Shown piece after piece: positions 34,947-43,923 of a DNA stretch of 64,000 nt; the first letter of the stretch is position 1, and every line of letters starts with the position of its first letter. The translations under genes and the position numbers were made by a program. The DNA is taken from assembly GCF_042682545.1 (NCBI RefSeq), contig NZ_JBHUHQ010000021.1; one strand, written 5' to 3'. A model generated the notes under the pieces. It made no database searches and was not told where the DNA came from. It saw only the letters and a program-made list of their open reading frames with translations. Source of the stretch: Ornithinibacillus salinisoli. Its GTDB lineage: Bacteria; Bacillota; Bacilli; Bacillales; Amphibacillaceae.

Positions 34947-36593
34947 TTAGCCGGTATATTCCCCAAATTCATCACGAAGCACATTACAAATTTCCCCTAT
35001 TGTTGCATATGCTTTAACCGCTTCCAAAATATGTGGGATTAAATTATCCCCATCATTTTTTGCCGCTACTCGAATGGCACTGAGTGCTTGATCTACTTTA
35101 TCGTCTTCCCGTTGTTCTCTTACCCGTTTTACTTCTCCAATCTGACTCTTTTCTAATTCCTCATCCACTTTTAATAAGTCAGGATTCACTTCTTCATCTA
35201 ATGTAAACTTATTTAACCCAACAATTATTTCTTCTTCTTTTTCAATTCGCTTTTGCGTTTCGTAAGCATTATGTTGAATTTCCCGTTGCATAAATCCTTC
35301 TTCCACTGCCTTAACTGCACCGCCAATATCTTTAATACGATCTAGATATTTTCCTATTTCAGCTTCCATTTTGTCGGTGAGCTCTTCCACATAAAATGAA
35401 CCCCCTAATGGGTCTATTGTATCTGCTACACCGCTTTCATTTGCAATAATTTGCTGTGTTCTAAGCGCAATTCGCGCAGAGTCTTCTGTAGGTAAGGATA
35501 GCGCTTCATCACGAGAATTCGTATGTAAACTTTGTGTACCTCCCATGACAGCAGCAAGTGCTTGCAATGTTACCCGGACTATATTATTATCTGGTTGCTG
35601 CGCAGTTAGTGTAGATCCGCCTGTTTGTGTATGAAAACGCATTTTCCAACTTTTCGGATTTTTAGCTTGGTAATGTTCCTTCATAATTTTTGCCCAAACC
35701 CGTCTAGCTGCTCTAAATTTTGCAACTTCTTCAAAGAAGTTGTTATGAGCATTAAAGAAAAACGCAAGTCTCGGTGCAAAATCATCGATGGCAAGTCCAG
35801 ATTCCAATGCTGCATCAACGTACGCCATGCCATTGGCAATAGTGAAGGCTGCTTCTTGTACCGCTGTAGAACCTGCTTCTCGGATATGATAACCAGAAAT
35901 ACTAATTGTATTAAATTTAGGTACAAACTGCTGACAGTATGCAAATATATTTGTTATTAAACGCATCGATGGCTTTGGTGGATAAATATAGGTCCCTCTA
36001 GCAATATACTCTTTTAAAATATCATTTTGAATCGTTCCCGTAAGTTTATCTAATGGTACCCCTTGCTTCTCACCTACAGCGATATACATACAAAGTAACA
36101 CAGACGCTGGAGCATTAATGGTCATCGAAGTACTAACTTGATCTAGTGGTATTTGATCAAATAATTTTTCCATATCATGTAAAGAATCTATGGCAACTCC
36201 TACTTTCCCGACTTCACCTTCAGACATTGGATCATCTGAATCATACCCAATTTGTGTTGGCAAGTCGAATGCAACCGATAATCCCGTTTGTCCTTGATCC
36301 AGGAGATAACGAAATCGTTTATTCGTTTCTTCCGCCGACCCAAAACCAGCGTATTGTCGCATCGTCCAAAATCGACTTCGGTACATCGTCGGTTGAATTC
36401 CTCTAGTATATGGATACTCTCCAGGATATCCGAGTTTTTCCACATAATTTGAATCCTGATCAGATTCGTATAACCGCTCTACATTTATATTTGAGGATGT
36501 CATGAAGCTTTCTTTTCTTTCAGGAAAGCGCTTTAATGTTGAATGGACCTCATTCTCCCACTTTTCCCTCAAGTTATTTTTGTTATCATCCAT
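34947..36593 (-). CDS. mcmA: methylmalonyl-CoA mutase, catalytic large subunit without B12 domain
   Basis: This 548-residue TIM-barrel subunit converts succinyl-CoA and methylmalonyl-CoA. It carries the mutase substrate residues: Tyr in QPTMY, Arg in YPPKPSMR and His in SISGYH, at the methylmalonyl-specific positions. It ends before the B12-binding domain, which is supplied by the next gene. The start is ATG 36593 with GGAG upstream; the frame opens at 36683. No meaB-type GTPase chaperone is seen in the window. Confidence 0.92.
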   Translation of the reverse strand: MDDNKNNLREKWENEVHSTLKRFPERKESFMTSSNINVERLYESDQDSNYVEKLGYPGEYPYTRGIQPTMYRSRFWTMRQYAGFGSAEETNKRFRYLLDQGQTGLSVAFDLPTQIGYDSDDPMSEGEVGKVGVAIDSLHDMEKLFDQIPLDQVSTSMTINAPASVLLCMYIAVGEKQGVPLDKLTGTIQNDILKEYIARGTYIYPPKPSMRLITNIFAYCQQFVPKFNTISISGYHIREAGSTAVQEAAFTIANGMAYVDAALESGLAIDDFAPRLAFFFNAHNNFFEEVAKFRAARRVWAKIMKEHYQAKNPKSWKMRFHTQTGGSTLTAQQPDNNIVRVTLQALAAVMGGTQSLHTNSRDEALSLPTEDSARIALRTQQIIANESGVADTIDPLGGSFYVEELTDKMEAEIGKYLDRIKDIGGAVKAVEEGFMQREIQHNAYETQKRIEKEEEIIVGLNKFTLDEEVNPDLLKVDEELEKSQIGEVKRVREQREDDKVDQALSAIRVAAKNDGDNLIPHILEAVKAYATIGEICNVLRDEFGEYTG

Positions 36594-36739
36594 TATCTCA
36601 TCTCCATTTCTTTGCCATAAATAGGTATACAATTTAGAAAATACTATATCTCTATTCTTAATTATATTTTTATACTTGTCCAATATTAATTTTAACGTTA
36701 AAATACAATTAGCAACGGGATTTTAAGGAGGACTTATAA

Positions 36740-36877
36740 ATGGCTACAAATCAATCAAGCAAACCTATGCCGAGAAAAAAATCAAAACGCGAGCGTAGAG
36801 TGAAATTCATCGTATATATTATGATTATAGCGATGCTACTTTCTTCATTAACTGCTGGCTTAGTTATGTTTTTGTAA
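36740..36877 (+). CDS. Prli42-like stressosome membrane anchor
   Basis: This 45-residue protein has a basic, hydrophilic head (about 1-22) and one transmembrane helix with the Prli42 pattern VKFIVYIMIIAMLLSSLTAG ending VMFL. In Listeria, Prli42 tethers the stressosome (RsbR) to the membrane. Here the head is about 14 residues longer than the Listeria peptide. AAGGAGG precedes the ATG. It stands alone on the plus strand, followed by a bidirectional terminator. Confidence 0.75.
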   Translation: MATNQSSKPMPRKKSKRERRVKFIVYIMIIAMLLSSLTAGLVMFL

Positions 36878-36903
36878 ATATCAGAAAATATATAGTAAAA
36901 AGC

Positions 36904-36940
36904 AAAAGACTGGATACTGCTTAGGTAGTGCCAGTCTTTT
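36904..36940. terminator. bidirectional terminator between Prli42-like gene and yqjA
   Basis: AAAAGACTGG / CCAGTCTTTT forms a 10-bp outer stem with A and T flanks on both sides. The two genes converge here. Confidence 0.8.
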
Positions 36941-36943
36941 ATT

Positions 36944-37903
36944 TTATTTTTTAGATACATCACTTTTTTTAAACTTTTTCTTAATTAATAGATAATTTTC
37001 GATTTCTAATAATAACCGAAACATATTTGCTCTTGTTTCAAATTCTTCACGTGTTCTAGGTAACTCTACTTGATTAAAATCCTCTTTTAATTGATGTAAT
37101 TCCTGTAAATATAGAGCAGCTGTATTCCCTGGATGTACGACATCTGCCAACTTTTCAAAAAAGGATGCTATTCGAAGTGATATGCTATTGGTTTTAGGTA
37201 GCTTTGTGACCAGAGGTAACATTTTGCGTAGCTGCTCTAATTGTTTGGTACGCATCACAAAGTAATCATAATAAGGATGCTTCGACCTTAACATATGATT
37301 TTCTCTATCTAACTTTACTAAATCACTAGCTTCATCTAAAATAACTTCCGATTGCGCAATTTCTTTGCCATCCCAATTTGAGTTGTTATCTCTTATGTAT
37401 AAAGCTATTTCATTTAAAATCACCTGAAAGCAATGCTCCACTTTCTGTTGACTAACCTTTAATTCCTTATCATAGCTAGGCATGTATAAATTAACTAATA
37501 GTCCAACCCCAAGCCCAACAATAATAAGTAAATATTGCTCGAACAAAAAGGAATAGGATATACTCCCCGTACTAAATAGGTTTAGAGTTATTACGGAACT
37601 CGTTGCAATTCCGGGTGTGATTTTAAAGAACACGGTGGTAGGAATAAAGACTATAAGCATTATTCCTAAAACGAATGGATTATAGCCAAACAGTTCAAAT
37701 AACAAAAAGGAATACACACTCGCTATAATACACGCAAAAAATCGATGCCATGCACTTAATACAGATCTTTTTCTAGATGGTTGTATACTTAAAATTGTTA
37801 AAATACCTGCAGAGATGAAATTACTTATTCCGAGAAGTTGAGCAATTAAAACAGCAACTGGAGTTCCAATAGCAGTCTTAATTGTACGATAGCCGATTTT
37901 CAC
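36944..37903 (-). CDS. yqjA: aromatic acid exporter family (FUSC-like) membrane protein YqjA
   Basis: This 319-residue protein has an N-terminal ArAE_1 domain with about five membrane helices (1-145) and a soluble C-terminal helical domain (150-319). It has no known substrate. The GTG start at 37903 has AAGGAG about nine bases upstream. It is the B. subtilis neighbour of the yqjB-yqjE genes, so the order is conserved. An R1/R2 repeat region lies upstream. Confidence 0.82.
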   Translation of the reverse strand: MKIGYRTIKTAIGTPVAVLIAQLLGISNFISAGILTILSIQPSRKRSVLSAWHRFFACIIASVYSFLLFELFGYNPFVLGIMLIVFIPTTVFFKITPGIATSSVITLNLFSTGSISYSFLFEQYLLIIVGLGVGLLVNLYMPSYDKELKVSQQKVEHCFQVILNEIALYIRDNNSNWDGKEIAQSEVILDEASDLVKLDRENHMLRSKHPYYDYFVMRTKQLEQLRKMLPLVTKLPKTNSISLRIASFFEKLADVVHPGNTAALYLQELHQLKEDFNQVELPRTREEFETRANMFRLLLEIENYLLIKKKFKKSDVSKK

Positions 37904-38065
37904 GAGTACAATCTCCTTATTATCACTGTGTTCTAAAAGAGTGATGCTGTTTCAGAAGGCTCTTTTCGCATAGTTTATTGTTATTTTTATATAAACTGCG
38001 ACATAACTTATGCATAGAATTACTTTGACAGTCTAATTCAATAGTGTGCTACAAAACCGCTCCGT

Positions 38066-38233
38066 CAGAATACTTCGCTTTCCGTGGGCACGGCCTCAGC
38101 CAGGGAACTTCTTGAATACGCTTCTTCGTTCCCTTGCGCCGAGGAAGCATGCTTCGGAGCGTAACTGGAAGACGCAGGCGCATCTCCGGGGACTTCGGAC
38201 ACGTGCTGCTCCCACAGGAGTCTTCGTATTCTG
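38066..38233 (-). repeat. palindromic intergenic repeat R1, copy B (inverted, long form)
   Basis: This 168-bp version has outer arms CAGAATAC / GTATTCTG. The segment ACTTCGCTTTCCGTGGGC is the reverse complement of the GCCCGCGGAAAGCGAAGT end of copies A and C. The opposite end (CAGGAGTCTTCGTATTC) mirrors the ACTCCTG start. It is longer than copies A and C in its middle part. Confidence 0.75.
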
Positions 38234-38289
38234 CCTCCGCTGATGCCGATTTCTTGTTTAAAGAAAAGTGTTACTACTTCACTAGCGTA

Positions 38290-38394
38290 GGAAATACACG
38301 AAGACTCCTGCGGGAGAAAAGGCATCGGTGAGACCCCACAGTGCGTAGCACGAGGAGGCTCACCAGCCGCCCGCGGAAAGCGAAGTGTATTTCC
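38290..38394 (+). repeat. palindromic intergenic repeat R1, copy C
   Basis: This 105-bp element has exact outer arms GGAAATACAC / GTGTATTTCC and inner arms GGTGAG / CTCACC. The core is nearly identical to copy A 15 kb away. Confidence 0.88.
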
Positions 38395-38454
38395 GAAGCG
38401 GTGTTGCGAGCGTTATATTAATTTACAATTTGTAATCAGAGCAATTTTTGATAT

Positions 38455-38491
38455 GTTACTGCGCATTTTACATCAACTACTCATTAAGATT
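38455..38491 (+). repeat. dispersed repeat R2, copy 3 (partial)
   Basis: TGTTACTGCGCATTTTACAT followed by CAACTACTCATTAAGATTC matches the right two thirds of R2 copy 1 and the tail of copy 2. Confidence 0.6.
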
Positions 38492-38584
38492 CATTTCTCC
38501 TAAAGAGAGAGCAACAGTATTTTAGAAAATAGCCTTTTAGAACAATAAATTGAAACAATCGATACGAAAGAAGCCTTATTAAAA

Positions 38585-38613
38585 AGGCTGACTCGAATAA
38601 AAAGAGACAGCCT
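38585..38613 (-). terminator. terminator after brxB
   Basis: AGGCTGACTC and GAGACAGCCT form a stem with one A-A mismatch and a 9-nt loop, followed on the minus strand by TTTTT. It marks the end of the bkd operon. Confidence 0.75.
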
Positions 38614-38631
38614 CATAATGTTGATCTTTTA

Positions 38632-39063
38632 TTATACCTCTTTACAATGCTCATCAAAAATCTGTTGCAGTTTACCCATAACATCCATAGCACTATGACC
38701 TTCAATATCATGTCTTTCTATCATCGAGACAATTTTCCCGTCTTTTAAGAAAGCAAAAGATGGTGATGATGGTGGGTATCCTTCGAAATACTCCCTAGCT
38801 TTTTCTGTCGCTTCAGGATCTTGACCAGCAAAGACAGTAACTAAATGATTTGGTCTTTTGTCATAATGAATGGCATTTGCTGCTGCTGGGCGAGCAACCC
38901 CTCCTGCACATCCACAAGTTGAGTTAACCATCACTAAAGTAGTCCCCTCACGATTTAAAGCTTCATCAACTGTTTCAGGGTCCTTAAGCTCTTGATACCC
39001 TGCTTCCCTAATATCTTTACGTGCTGCATCGACAACATCATTCATAAACATGTTAAAATCCAT
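38632..39063 (-). CDS. brxB: bacilliredoxin BrxB (YphP/YqiW family)
   Basis: This 143-residue thioredoxin-fold protein has the Cys-Gly-Cys site in NSTCGCAGG characteristic of bacilliredoxins. These remove bacillithiol from modified proteins after oxidative stress. It lies 91 bp after bkdB, as yqiW follows bfmBB in B. subtilis. GGAGATG precedes the ATG. Bacillithiol use by this organism is implied, not shown. Confidence 0.92.
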   Translation of the reverse strand: MDFNMFMNDVVDAARKDIREAGYQELKDPETVDEALNREGTTLVMVNSTCGCAGGVARPAAANAIHYDKRPNHLVTVFAGQDPEATEKAREYFEGYPPSSPSFAFLKDGKIVSMIERHDIEGHSAMDVMGKLQQIFDEHCKEV

Positions 39064-39154
39064 GTAACGTTCATCTCCTTACAATCCAAATTAATAAGCA
39101 TAACTACAGTTAAAGCTTATCAATTCTACCTAGAAAATTCAATTTATATTACTT

Positions 39155-40438
39155 TTAATAAACAGATGTTGTATCTTGATTCATATTTTCCAATATATCC
39201 TTCACTCGTGCTAAAAATTGACCACAAACTAACCCATCTAAAATACGATGATCTAGTGATAGTGATAGGTTCACCATGTCTCTAGCAGCAAACATATCGT
39301 TAATAATAACTGGACGCTTCACAATTGATTCCACTTGCAATATTGCGGCTTGTGGATAGTTGATTACTCCCATTGAATGAATAGAACCGAATGATCCGGT
39401 ATTGTTTACTGTAAATGTTCCACCTTGCATATCCTCTGAAGCCAATTTACCAGTCCGTGCTTTTGTGGCTAAATCAGTTATATCTCTAGCAATCCCTTTA
39501 ATCGTTTTATCATCCGCATGTTTAATAACAGGAACAAATAATTCTTGATCTTTTGCCACTGCAATAGACAAGTTAATATCTTTCTTTTGTACAATCTTAT
39601 CCCCTGCCCACATGCTATTAAGTTGCGGGAACTCTTTCAGAGCTTGGGCAACTGCCTTAACAAAGAATGCGAAGAAGGTTAAACTGAACCCTTCTTTTTG
39701 CTTAAATTCATTTTTTATAGTATTTCGATACGCAACTAAGTCAGTAACGTCTACTTCTACAGTCATCCATGCGTGAGGGATTTCTGTTTTGGAACGTACC
39801 ATATTTTGAGCAATAGCTTTTCGAACACCCGTAACTGGAATTTCAATATCCCCCGCTTGCGTTGGCACTTGCTGGACTGGTTGTTCAACTTTTGATTGTA
39901 CAGGTGGGGTATCTACTGTTTTAGGTGTAGATTCTGCTTTTGGCTCAGCCGGCTGTTGAGTTGGTGTAGGAACATTACCACTCGAAATAATTTTTTCAAG
40001 ATCTTTACGAGTAATTCTTCCACCACGCCCACTACCTGTCACTTGGTCTAAATCTATATCATTCTCTTGCGCCATCCGTAAAACAGCAGGAGAATATCGT
40101 TTCTTCATAGACTGATCTCCAGCAGGTTCTGGAGTTGGATCGTTTTCTTCACTTGCTTGTGTATCAGGTGTACTTGTTTCTTCCTCTGTCGATCCACCCT
40201 CTGTATCGATATAACACATTAACTCACCGACAGCTATCGTATCTCCTTCTTGAGCGGTAAGTTCTTTAATCGTTCCAGTAAACGATGAAGGTACTTCCGC
40301 ATTTACTTTGTCAGTCATTACTTCGGCAATGGGATCGTATTTATTTACATGATCTCCAACTTTAACGAGCCATGAACTAATTGTGCCCTCTGTAACACTT
40401 TCACCAAGTTGTGGCATGTTAATTTTTTCAGTAGCCAT
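39155..40438 (-). CDS. bkdB: branched-chain alpha-keto acid dehydrogenase E2 (lipoamide acyltransferase)
   Basis: This 427-residue E2 has one lipoyl domain (about 1-80, lipoyl Lys in MTDKVNAEV), an acidic Thr/Pro linker, a peripheral-subunit-binding domain (SPAVLRMAQENDIDLDQV) and a catalytic domain with SLDHRILDG. It transfers the acyl group from E1 to CoA. AAGGAGG precedes the start. It is last in the E1-E2 gene order bkdAA-bkdAB-bkdB. Confidence 0.95.
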   Translation of the reverse strand: MATEKINMPQLGESVTEGTISSWLVKVGDHVNKYDPIAEVMTDKVNAEVPSSFTGTIKELTAQEGDTIAVGELMCYIDTEGGSTEEETSTPDTQASEENDPTPEPAGDQSMKKRYSPAVLRMAQENDIDLDQVTGSGRGGRITRKDLEKIISSGNVPTPTQQPAEPKAESTPKTVDTPPVQSKVEQPVQQVPTQAGDIEIPVTGVRKAIAQNMVRSKTEIPHAWMTVEVDVTDLVAYRNTIKNEFKQKEGFSLTFFAFFVKAVAQALKEFPQLNSMWAGDKIVQKKDINLSIAVAKDQELFVPVIKHADDKTIKGIARDITDLATKARTGKLASEDMQGGTFTVNNTGSFGSIHSMGVINYPQAAILQVESIVKRPVIINDMFAARDMVNLSLSLDHRILDGLVCGQFLARVKDILENMNQDTTSVY

Positions 40439-40452
40439 TGTTGTCCCTCCTT

Positions 40453-41436
40453 CTAAAATTCCGCTAATTCCCGAATTGCTTTCTCTACTTTATCTGGATT
40501 TATCATAAAGAACTTCTCCATTGATGGAGCATACGGCATTGCAGGGACATCAGGTCCTGCTAATCTTTGAATTGGTGCATCAAGGTCAAATAAGCAATTC
40601 TCTGAGATGATTGCAGCTACTTCACCTATAATACTTCCTTCTTTATTATCTTCTGTAATCAATAGTACTTTACCTGTCTTTTTGGCTGCTTCGATTATTG
40701 CTTCTTGATCCAGTGGATAAACCGTTCTCAAATCAAGGATATGAGCATCAATTCCTTCTTCTGCCAATTTTTCCGCAGCTTGTAAAGCAAAATGAACACA
40801 AAGTCCGTATGTAATAATCGTAACATCCGACCCTTCGCGTTTTACATCTGCCTTACCAATTGGAAGCACATAATCATCTTCTGGTACTTCACCCTTCAAT
40901 AACCGATATGCACGTTTATGTTCAAAGAATAGTACTGGATCATTATCCCGGATTGCAGCTTTCAACAATCCTTTAACATCATAAGGTGTAGATGGCATAA
41001 CAATTTTTAATCCTGGTTGATTAGCAAATACTGCCTCAACAGATTGGGAATGATACAATGCACCATGAACCCCACCGCCATACGGAGCACGGATTGTTAT
41101 CGGACAATTCCAGTCATTATTTGAACGGTAACGCATTTTCGCCGCTTCTGAAATAATTTGGTTTACCGCAGGCATAATAAAATCTGCAAATTGCATTTCG
41201 GCTACCGGTCGCATTCCATACATTGCAGCACCTATACCGACACCAGCAATAGCTGACTCAGCAAGCGGGGTGTCTAATACCCGATACTCACCAAATTCAT
41301 CGAATAGTCCGTCAGTAGCACGGAATACGCCACCTTTTTTACCTACATCTTCTCCTAAGACAAATACTTTTTCGTCACGTTGCATTTCTTCTTTTAATGC
41401 ACTAGTTACAGCTTGAATATATGACATTACAGGCAT
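40453..41436 (-). CDS. bkdAB: branched-chain alpha-keto acid dehydrogenase E1 beta subunit
   Basis: This 327-residue transketolase-type beta subunit pairs with BkdAA to form the thiamine-diphosphate-dependent E1. It oxidatively decarboxylates keto acids of Val, Ile and Leu. The pattern GEDVGKKGGVFRATDGLFDEFG and the HSQSVEAVF segment are typical. It starts 15 bp after bkdAA with GAGGGGG as ribosome site. Confidence 0.95.
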   Translation of the reverse strand: MPVMSYIQAVTSALKEEMQRDEKVFVLGEDVGKKGGVFRATDGLFDEFGEYRVLDTPLAESAIAGVGIGAAMYGMRPVAEMQFADFIMPAVNQIISEAAKMRYRSNNDWNCPITIRAPYGGGVHGALYHSQSVEAVFANQPGLKIVMPSTPYDVKGLLKAAIRDNDPVLFFEHKRAYRLLKGEVPEDDYVLPIGKADVKREGSDVTIITYGLCVHFALQAAEKLAEEGIDAHILDLRTVYPLDQEAIIEAAKKTGKVLLITEDNKEGSIIGEVAAIISENCLFDLDAPIQRLAGPDVPAMPYAPSMEKFFMINPDKVEKAIRELAEF

Positions 41437-41451
41437 AAAAAATCCCCCTCC

Positions 41452-42444
41452 CTACTCTTCGTAAACGTATCTTAATGCAGATTCAGCTTCAGCATATGGT
41501 GCATTTTCAGCATAGTCTGTTGCTTCGTTAACGATACGATTTATCTCATTATTCATATCTGACTCTAATTCTTCTGTCAAAATTCCTTCATCTTTCAAGT
41601 ATGTTGCAAATGTATATAAAGCATCTTTTTTCTTTGCTTCTTCTACTTCTTCCTTATTTCGATACAAACGATCATCATCATCACTTGAATGGGCCGTTAA
41701 CCGGTAAGAAATCGCCTCAATTAACGTTGGACCCTCACCGTTAACCGCGCGCTCTCTTGCTTCTTTGACAACTTCATACACCGCTAGAGGATCATTTCCA
41801 TCTACGGTATATCCTGGCATACCATAACCAATTGCGCGATCAGAAACTTTTTCCGCAGCGATTTGTTTTTCAATTGGTACTGAAATAGCATATTTGTTAT
41901 TTTCAACCATAGTTATGACAGGTAATTTATGAACACCTGCAAAGTTCAGCCCTTCATGAAAGTCACCTTGGTTAGAAGAACCTTCACCTAAGGTTACAAA
42001 CGATACAAAATCCTTTTCTTCCATTCTTGCTGCCAATGCAACACCTACTGCGTGAGGTAACTGTGTTGTAACCGGTGAAGAACCTGAAAGAATCCGATTT
42101 TTCTTTTGTCCAAAGTGACTTGGCATTTGTCGACCACCTGAATTAGGGTCTTCAGCTTTTGCAAAAGCTGATAACATTAATTCTTGTGCGGTCATACCGA
42201 AAGCAAGTACAACGCCCATATCACGGTAGTAAGGAGCTACATAATCACCGGATCTGTCTAAAGCAAAAGCTGCACCAACTTGAGCGGCTTCCTGCCCTTG
42301 ACAAGATATTACAAAAGGAATTTTTCCAGCTCGGTTTAATAACCACATACGTTCATCGATTTTTCTTGCTAAAAGCATTGTTTTATACATTTCAATAACT
42401 TGTTCGTCCGTTAATCCTAACGCTTCATGACGATTCGTAGACAT
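41452..42444 (-). CDS. bkdAA: branched-chain alpha-keto acid dehydrogenase E1 alpha subunit
   Basis: This 330-residue subunit carries the thiamine-diphosphate motif, with GEGSSNQGDFHEGLNFAG then VENN closing it. The phosphorylation-loop-like stretch RLTAHSSDDDDRLYR is also present. It starts 57 bp after lpdV with a GAGGGAC ribosome site. Confidence 0.95.
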   Translation of the reverse strand: MSTNRHEALGLTDEQVIEMYKTMLLARKIDERMWLLNRAGKIPFVISCQGQEAAQVGAAFALDRSGDYVAPYYRDMGVVLAFGMTAQELMLSAFAKAEDPNSGGRQMPSHFGQKKNRILSGSSPVTTQLPHAVGVALAARMEEKDFVSFVTLGEGSSNQGDFHEGLNFAGVHKLPVITMVENNKYAISVPIEKQIAAEKVSDRAIGYGMPGYTVDGNDPLAVYEVVKEARERAVNGEGPTLIEAISYRLTAHSSDDDDRLYRNKEEVEEAKKKDALYTFATYLKDEGILTEELESDMNNEINRIVNEATDYAENAPYAEAESALRYVYEE

Positions 42445-42501
42445 GTAAAGTCCCTCCCTCTAATTTAAATAATTTCATAATAGAATATCGCAAACGTGCT
42501 G

Positions 42502-43923
42502 CTAACCATGAATTTGCAATCCATCGATAGCTAAGGATGCCTCACCCATAATCTCTGATAAAGTTGGGTGTGGATGAATCGTTTGAGAAATTTCCCATGG
42601 TGTAGCATCGAGTACTTTAGCCAGTCCAGCTTCTGAAATCATATCGGTTACATGAGGTCCAACCATATGAACCCCTAGAAGATCTTCGGTTTTTTTGTCA
42701 GATATAATCTTCACAAAGCCTTCTGATTCACCATATACTAATGCCTTCCCAATAGCCTTGAACGGAAACTTACCTACTTTAATTTCATAACCTTTTTCTT
42801 TTGCTTGTTTTTCTGTCAATCCAACACTTGCCACCTCAGGGTTTGAATATATACATGTAGGTATATTTTCATAATTGATTTTGTGTGGATCCTGGTTTGC
42901 CATATGCTCCACTGCAACAATCCCTTCATGAGATGCTACATGGGCTAATTGCATTCCACCAATGACATCTCCAATGGCGTAAATATGTGATTCCTTCGTT
43001 TGGTAAAAGTCATTCGTTTGGATGAAGCCTTTTTCTAATACAATATCCGTATTTTCAATACCGATATTACTTGTATTTGCCTCACGTCCAACAGAAACTA
43101 GCATTTTTTCTGCTTTAAATGTCTCGGTTTTTCCATTAACCTCTGCTTCAATATTGATTCCGTTTTCCACCGATAGTGTATCAGGCAATACTTTTGCACC
43201 CTTCACAAACGAAATACCTTTTTTCTTTAGCAGTTTTTCTACTTCTTTTGCAACCATATCATCCTCAGTTGGAAGGATCTGATCTAAATACTCAATTACA
43301 GTTACTTCCACACCGAAATCAGCAAGCATAGAAGCCCATTCAATTCCGATAACTCCACCACCTACAATTACGATAGATGACGGTAATTGATCCATCTCTA
43401 ATGCCTCATCAGAACTCATTACATATGTTCCATCAATTTCTAACCCAGGCAATGATTTTGGTTTTGAACCGGTAGCAATTAATACATTTTTAGGAACGAT
43501 CATCGTGTTTTCGTCACCATTTTCATACTCAATGGAGATTGTCCCAGGCATAGGTGAAAATATACTTGGTCCTAGTATACGACCAAATCCTTCAAAAACA
43601 TCAATTTTTCCTTTTTTCATTAATCCTTGTACACCTTGATGTAATGTTTGCACGACACTATTTTTTCTTTCTTGGACTTTCATAAAATTCAGTGCTACAT
43701 TATTCGTCTCAATTCCGTATTGGCTTGCTTCTTTTGTTTGCTTAAATACTTCAGCACTTCGCAGTAATGCTTTGGATGGAATGCAGCCTTTATGCAAACA
43801 TGTCCCACCTAGATTTCCTTTTTCAACTACAGCAACATTCATACCAAGTTGTGATGCTCTAATTGCCGCAACATATCCTCCAGTTCCGCCACCAAGAACG
43901 ACTAAATCATATTCTTTCGTCAT
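42502..43923 (-). CDS. lpdV: dihydrolipoyl dehydrogenase (E3 of the branched-chain complex)
   Basis: This 473-residue FAD enzyme re-oxidises dihydrolipoyl groups with NAD. It has the FAD loop VLGGGTGGYVAAI, the redox disulfide GGTCLHKGCIPS and the NAD loop VGGGVIGIEWAS. The C-terminal HPHPTLSE carries the base His. Its ATG overlaps the buk end by 17 nt and uses AAAGGAGC within buk, so the two are translationally coupled. Confidence 0.95.
   Translation of the reverse strand: MTKEYDLVVLGGGTGGYVAAIRASQLGMNVAVVEKGNLGGTCLHKGCIPSKALLRSAEVFKQTKEASQYGIETNNVALNFMKVQERKNSVVQTLHQGVQGLMKKGKIDVFEGFGRILGPSIFSPMPGTISIEYENGDENTMIVPKNVLIATGSKPKSLPGLEIDGTYVMSSDEALEMDQLPSSIVIVGGGVIGIEWASMLADFGVEVTVIEYLDQILPTEDDMVAKEVEKLLKKKGISFVKGAKVLPDTLSVENGINIEAEVNGKTETFKAEKMLVSVGREANTSNIGIENTDIVLEKGFIQTNDFYQTKESHIYAIGDVIGGMQLAHVASHEGIVAVEHMANQDPHKINYENIPTCIYSNPEVASVGLTEKQAKEKGYEIKVGKFPFKAIGKALVYGESEGFVKIISDKKTEDLLGVHMVGPHVTDMISEAGLAKVLDATPWEISQTIHPHPTLSEIMGEASLAIDGLQIHG

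Larger units (their letters stand above)
37904..38631. other. 728-bp non-coding gap with repeats between yqjA and brxB
   Basis: The gap holds two copies of R1 in opposite orientation, an R2 copy and the brxB terminator. Open frames of 65-86 residues here follow the G+C-rich palindromes and lack ribosome sites, so none is called. Confidence 0.7.

Noticed and set aside
38046..38331. Three overlapping frames of 65-86 residues on both strands
   Set aside because: They sit on the G+C-rich R1 copies B and C, which lack stops by composition. No ribosome sites and no recognisable protein pattern.
17279..38491. CRISPR array from the repeats seen
   Set aside because: The R1 and R2 copies are kilobases apart, not regularly spaced, and no cas genes are present.
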